A stretch of DNA of 64,000 nucleotides from contig NZ_LQIN01000001.1 of the NCBI RefSeq assembly GCF_001500065.1, positions 248,001 through 312,000 of the forward strand, in the 5' to 3' direction. Below the pieces are notes generated by a model, which saw nothing but the letters and a program-made list of their open reading frames with translations, had not been told where the DNA came from and did not search any database. Made by a program: the position numbers and the translations under genes. The DNA is from Mycobacterium sp. IS-3022 (GTDB lineage: Bacteria > Actinomycetota > Actinomycetes > Mycobacteriales > Mycobacteriaceae). This document shows positions 60,575-64,000 of the stretch, piece by piece. The number at the start of each line of letters is the position of its first letter. Position 1 is the stretch's first letter.

Positions 60575-61939
60575 GTGCAGAGAAACATGCGTTGGGTATG
60601 GGTGGTTCCGTCGGCGGCGTTGATTGCTGCCTACACAGACAGCGTCTCGCATGCACGTACCACTGACCCGTCCATCGCGGTTTGCTCTTTGCGAGCAGAA
60701 TCCGCTGAGCAGCCGGCGGTAGACCTGGTCAGTCATGAGCGTCCCTTGAGCCCCTCGGATGTCAGCGACCACTCCGGCGTCTCGGGTTCCGACGACCGTG
60801 GATCCAACGACCCGAAGGTGAGCGTCGGCTCCGGTCGAAACAGTGATTCACCGCCGGGCGCCCCTGCGCGCGGCGACCACAAGAAGCCCAAGGTGACTGT
60901 CGGCTCCGGCCGTGATGATGACCAATCCCCAGGTGCCGCTGCGCATGTGCGCGGCGACAGCACCAAACCCAAGGTGACTGTCGGCTCCGGGAGGGACGGT
61001 GACGCGGCGACTGATGTTGCCGCCGACCGAAGCGGCGCATCGCGCAGAACCGAGAGCGACGATCCGCAGCTCGGTGATGATCACGATCACGAACATGATC
61101 ATGGTGGCGGCGACGATGACGGCCACGATCATGATCATGGTGGTGGCGACGATGACGGTCACGATCACGATCACGGTGGCGGCGATGACGGTCACGATCA
61201 TGATCATGGTGGTGGCGACGATGACGGTCACCATCATGATCACGGTGGTGGCGACGATGACGGCCACGATCATGATCACGGTGGTGGCGACGATGACGGC
61301 CAGGATCATGATCATGGTGGCGGCGGCGACGATGGCCACGACCATGATCATGGTGGCGGCGGCGACGATGGCCACGACCACAGCCACGGTGGTGGTGGCG
61401 GCGGTGGAGGCGGTCACGGCCACAGCCACGGCGGCGGCGACAGAGACGGTCACGACCACAGCCGCAGTGGCGCCGGACAGGAGCACGGACACACCCACAG
61501 CGCGGGGCACGCGCACAGTCACATCGACGAAGAACACGATCACGCTCACGAGCCAGATGACCACGGCCACAGCCATTCCGACGACGACGCCGATGAGCTG
61601 ATTCACGACCACAATCACGAGCTCGGCCAGGACCACGTCCACGATCACGACCACGAAGGCAACGATCACGACCACGAACATGACCACGAAGGCCACGAAC
61701 ATGACCACGAAGGCCACGATCACAGCCACGATCACGTCGGCCATCAGGGCAACCCCGAAGTGGTGGACGCCGATGCCGGTGCGCCGCCTTCGGTTGAGCC
61801 CGCCGCGTGGACCTCACCCATGATGTGGACGGGGCTTGCGGCACTCCTTGCCGCTTTGGCCCTGGCCGGCCGCTGGCTCCTCGGAACGCCGCGTGCCGTT
61901 GCGGACAGCTGGAATCTCCTACGCAAACGGCGCCGGTGA
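60575..61939 (+). CDS. Secreted, membrane-anchored poly-His/Asp/Gly repeat protein (putative zinc scavenger)
   Basis: A 454-residue protein. A hydrophobic signal-like segment (WVWVVPSAALIAAY) leads to a polar region with three copies of a PKVxVGSGR motif (about residues 80-140). Residues 168-290 are repeats of GHDHDHGGGDDD, and 300-390 is a second His-rich block with HDHEGH units. A single membrane helix (about 416-436) and a basic end (RKRRR) form a C-terminal anchor, placing the His-rich part outside the membrane. GTG at 60575 or ATG at 60587. A Zur-type box upstream and ZnuA downstream argue for zinc capture or storage. No known family recognised; the HDHDH runs resemble metal-binding loops of zinc transporters. 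Confidence 0.85.
   Translation: MQRNMRWVWVVPSAALIAAYTDSVSHARTTDPSIAVCSLRAESAEQPAVDLVSHERPLSPSDVSDHSGVSGSDDRGSNDPKVSVGSGRNSDSPPGAPARGDHKKPKVTVGSGRDDDQSPGAAAHVRGDSTKPKVTVGSGRDGDAATDVAADRSGASRRTESDDPQLGDDHDHEHDHGGGDDDGHDHDHGGGDDDGHDHDHGGGDDGHDHDHGGGDDDGHHHDHGGGDDDGHDHDHGGGDDDGQDHDHGGGGDDGHDHDHGGGGDDGHDHSHGGGGGGGGGHGHSHGGGDRDGHDHSRSGAGQEHGHTHSAGHAHSHIDEEHDHAHEPDDHGHSHSDDDADELIHDHNHELGQDHVHDHDHEGNDHDHEHDHEGHEHDHEGHDHSHDHVGHQGNPEVVDADAGAPPSVEPAAWTSPMMWTGLAALLAALALAGRWLLGTPRAVADSWNLLRKRRR
61083..61400 (+). repeat. Imperfect 36-bp tandem repeats coding for GHDHDHGGGDDD
   Basis: About eight to nine head-to-tail copies of a 36-base unit, with one 33-base copy and single-base differences. They keep the reading frame of the His-rich gene throughout. 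Such arrays change copy number easily, so length variation between strains is expected. Confidence 0.85.
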
Positions 61940-62721
61940 CCCGCATGGACGGAAAACCGGTTATCTCATCGTTGTTTCGCTATATCGAAGAGTTGCATGG
62001 CGATCGGGCGTGGGGGAGTTTTCTCGACGCGGGGACCGGAGTGAACTCACTCGAGTGGATCCTGACATTGCCCACCGAGCGCTGGACGGCGGTCACTGCC
62101 GCCCGCGGCATGGCAGACAAGACCCGCGACGCCTTGGGATCGTCGGTGCGGCCGCAGGATCGGTTGCTCGTCGGCAATTGGATCGATGACAGTCTGCTCA
62201 CCGGAGAAACCTTCGACACCGTGCTGGTCGACTACCTCGTCGGCGCAATCGAAGGTTTCGCGCCCTACTGGCAGGATCGAGTGTTCGAACGGCTGCGACC
62301 GCTGGTTGCCGATGGTGGCCGCCTCTACGTCATCGGCTTGGAACCCTACGTCCAATTCGAACCGACCACCGAAAGCGGCAGAGTCATCTGGGAGATCGGT
62401 CGCGTGCGGGACGCCTGTCTATTGCTTGCCGGCGAGCGACCCTACCGGGAATTTCCGCTGGACTGGATGCAGCGGCGGCTCGGCACGGCCGGCTTTCGCA
62501 TGCTCGAAGCGCGGCGGTTTCCCATCCGGTATCGGGCCCGCTACATCGACAGTCAGCTCAACATGTGTCTCACGCGGCTCGAACGTTTTCCGTCTAAGGA
62601 CCTCGGCTCGACCATGCGCGACTACGTCGAAGAACTCCGCGCCCGGGCGCTCGAACTCGAAGAACGCCAAGACGGTTTGAGACACGGCAACGATTACGTG
62701 ATCGCCGCGGAACCCATGTAG
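61936..62721 (+). CDS. Class I SAM-dependent methyltransferase coupled to the His-rich protein
   Basis: A 261-residue protein with the Rossmann-type methyltransferase order: motif I FLDAGTGVNS (residues 29-38), a following acidic strand region, DTVLVDYLVG (about 95-104, motif IV-like) and LYVIGLEPY (about 133). The C-terminal third is helical and charged. No signal peptide, so it is cytoplasmic. The GTG at 61936 overlaps the stop of the His-rich gene in GTGA; an ATG at 61945 is possible. Substrate unknown. The coupling suggests it acts with, or on, the His-rich protein before export, or makes a small metal-related metabolite. Confidence 0.82.
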   Translation: MTRMDGKPVISSLFRYIEELHGDRAWGSFLDAGTGVNSLEWILTLPTERWTAVTAARGMADKTRDALGSSVRPQDRLLVGNWIDDSLLTGETFDTVLVDYLVGAIEGFAPYWQDRVFERLRPLVADGGRLYVIGLEPYVQFEPTTESGRVIWEIGRVRDACLLLAGERPYREFPLDWMQRRLGTAGFRMLEARRFPIRYRARYIDSQLNMCLTRLERFPSKDLGSTMRDYVEELRARALELEERQDGLRHGNDYVIAAEPM

Positions 62722-62732
62722 GCGACTCCGGC

Positions 62733-62753
62733 ATGAAAATGGTTATCATTGTC
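62733..62753. promoter_or_regulatory. Zur-type box at the znuA start
   Basis: ATGAAAATGGTTATCATTGTC contains AATGG-TTA-TCATT (62738-62750), the 5-3-5 repeat with one mismatch. It ends four bases before the proposed znuA GTG, so znuA transcription probably starts at or near its start codon (leaderless) and is blocked by Zur. Confidence 0.75.
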
Positions 62754-62756
62754 GCC

Positions 62757-63725
62757 GTGCTCACCGCCAAGACCATCGCTGTTCGCGCACTTCTCGCGGG
62801 CCTCGCGCTAACTGCCTCGTCCGGGTTAGCGGCATGCGGGGGAGGTGGCGACTCCGGCCCTAACGCGGCGGACACCGGCGCGTGTCCGGCCACGCCAGTC
62901 GACGTCGTGGTCAGCGTCGACCAATGGGGCGACATAGTCTCCGAGCTGGGCGGCGACTGCGCTCGCGTCACCACGGTGCTCGCCAGTTCGGCGGTCGACC
63001 CGCACGATTACGAACCCGCGCCCTCCGATGCGGCGAAGTTCGAGGGGGCCCAACTGGTGGTTGTCAACGGCGGCCACTACGACGAGTGGGCGGCCAAGCT
63101 CGCCGCCGGCGCGTCGCCGGAAGCGCCCGTCGTCGACGCGCTGGCCGTCGGCGGCGCGACCCATGACCACGAGGGCGAGAGCCACGACCACGAAGTGAAC
63201 CCTCACGCCTGGTACAACCCCGCGACGGTGACCGCGGTCGCCGACGCGGTCAGCGCGCGAATGCGCGACCTGTCGCCCGGCGCCGCGGGCTATTTCGACG
63301 AGCGTCGCACCGCGTTCAGTCAGGCCCTCAAGCCGTACGATCAGCTCATCGACTCAATCAGGTCCGGTGCCTCCGGCAAGTCCTATGCCGCAACCGAGAC
63401 CGTGTTCGACGACATGGGCGCGGCACTCGGCTTGGTCAACCGCACCCCTCGTGGTTATCAGGTCGCCTCGGCCAACGACTCCGAACCGTCGCCCGCGGAT
63501 CTCGATGCCTTCCTGCAACTGCTGGCCGATCGCGGCGTCGACGTGCTGATCTACAACGTGCAAACGGAAGGCGCTGTCCCGCAACAGCTTCAAGCGGCCG
63601 CAGAGCAGGCCGGAGTACCGGTGGTTGACATCACCGAAACCATGCCGCCGGATACGGACTCGTTCCAGAGCTGGCAGGTGAACCAGTTGACCGAAGTTGG
63701 CGAGGCACTCGGTGTCAGAACCTGA
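62757..63725 (+). CDS. znuA: Zinc ABC transporter substrate-binding lipoprotein ZnuA
   Basis: A 322-residue cluster A-I metal receptor. Signal peptide with lipobox GLAAC (Cys about residue 27). Metal-ligand His residues in SAVDPHDYEPAPSD and VNPHAWYNP are present, with a His-rich mobile loop between them (HDHEGESHDHE) as in zinc rather than manganese receptors; the C-terminal acidic ligand is in PPDTDSFQSW. GTG at 62757 is preferred because an ATG at 62733 lies inside the Zur-type box. The stop overlaps znuC. Confidence 0.93.
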   Translation: MLTAKTIAVRALLAGLALTASSGLAACGGGGDSGPNAADTGACPATPVDVVVSVDQWGDIVSELGGDCARVTTVLASSAVDPHDYEPAPSDAAKFEGAQLVVVNGGHYDEWAAKLAAGASPEAPVVDALAVGGATHDHEGESHDHEVNPHAWYNPATVTAVADAVSARMRDLSPGAAGYFDERRTAFSQALKPYDQLIDSIRSGASGKSYAATETVFDDMGAALGLVNRTPRGYQVASANDSEPSPADLDAFLQLLADRGVDVLIYNVQTEGAVPQQLQAAAEQAGVPVVDITETMPPDTDSFQSWQVNQLTEVGEALGVRT

Positions 63726-64000
63726 TACCGACGGGGTGGCGCTGGCCTTCGACGACGTAAGCGCGGCGCGCGGCGGGCGACTGATCTGGTCGGAAGCGAC
63801 GTTCGAGGTGCCGGCGGGCGGCATCGTCGCCGTCATCGGATCCAACGGGGCGGGCAAGACCACGCTGCTGCAGATCGTGCTCGGCCTGCTACCGCCGGCG
63901 TCGGGACATGTCCGGGTCTTCGGGGAACCGGCCGGCGTGCTGAACAAGGCGATCGGCTACGTCCCGCAGAACTACGCGTCGGCCTCCGGTGAGGCGATCC
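63713..64000 (+). CDS. znuC: Zinc ABC transporter ATPase ZnuC (3' part missing)
   Basis: The first 96 codons of an ABC ATPase, cut by the window end. Walker A GSNGAGKTT and the following YVPQNYAS (Q-loop region) are visible. GTG at 63713 overlaps znuA by 13 bases. With znuA and a presumed downstream permease (znuB) it should import zinc under Zur control. Confidence 0.9.

Noticed and set aside
61083..61400. 36-bp repeats considered as a CRISPR array
   Set aside because: Units abut without unique spacers, keep a coding frame and encode a regular peptide repeat; no cas genes are nearby.
60762..61946. Long minus-strand open frames, including a highly hydrophobic one, opposite the His-rich gene
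   Set aside because: They are mirror images of the His-Asp codon repeats: antisense GAT/CAC codons read as Val/Ile/Met runs. The plus frame has signal, anchor, upstream Zur-type box and coupling.

Overview
The window is high-GC actinobacterial DNA (roughly two-thirds G+C, densely packed genes, many GTG/TTG starts, ATGA/GTGA couplings). Its gene order from ppa to rlmB follows, in inverted orientation, the Mycobacterium tuberculosis block Rv3628 to Rv3579c as I remember it: ppa, dacB, metalloprotease, tilS, hpt, lpqG, ephA, ftsH, folE-P-B-K, panC-D-coaX, lysS, lsr2, clpC1, lpqF, mhuD, mutY, canB, disA, radA, lpqE, carD, ispF, cysS, rlmB. There are no ESX or PE/PPE genes, and several environmental functions are added. 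The best fit is a rapidly growing, non-tuberculous Mycolicibacterium/Mycobacterium.

Layout. (1) 1-8521, minus strand: a coupled operon read from 8521 downwards, encoding an epsilon-poly-lysine-synthetase-like NRPS (1305 aa), an M1 zinc peptidase, a MOP-type flippase, a GalE-type epimerase and a GT-C-like membrane protein cut by the window edge. It looks like an envelope or secreted polymer locus. (2) 8683-9822: a probable manganese (yybP-ykoY) riboswitch and a TerC-family metal exporter. (3) 9827-21443: a serine hydrolase, uraD, ppa, dacB, a metalloprotease, tilS, hpt, a molybdopterin oxidoreductase, lpqG, an alcohol dehydrogenase and ephA. (4) 21626-31366: ftsH followed by the folate, pantothenate and CoA genes, nearly all overlapping. 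(5) 31363-37408: a PLP amino-acid deaminase/aldolase, lysS, lsr2, and clpC1 with an upstream ClgR-like operator. (6) 37409-39241: a cobalamin riboswitch controlling cbtB-cbtA and a phosphatase-fold protein. (7) 39238-52295: lpqF, mhuD, a hydrolase, an AraC-type regulator, mutY/canB, disA-radA, lpqE, carD, ispF, cysS and rlmB. ispD is missing from its usual place between carD and ispF.

(8) 52368-64000 is the accessory metal region. It holds mrf (zinc-limitation ribosome hibernation factor), a Zur-type box, cysteine-poor L28 and L33 genes with a WhiB-like gene where S14/S18 paralogs would be expected, a second cobalamin riboswitch with a BtuFCD-like importer and a FhuF-like 2Fe-2S protein, pxpA and bluB. 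Then comes a zinc unit with two further Zur-type boxes: a secreted or anchored protein with very long His-Asp-Gly repeats, a translationally coupled class I SAM methyltransferase, ZnuA and the start of ZnuC.

The zinc unit (polyhistidine protein, coupled methyltransferase, ZnuABC) is the best candidate for an undescribed system. The Pls-like operon and the FhuF-containing B12 uptake operon come next. Locus equivalences and family assignments come from memory and from reading motifs; no database search was run.
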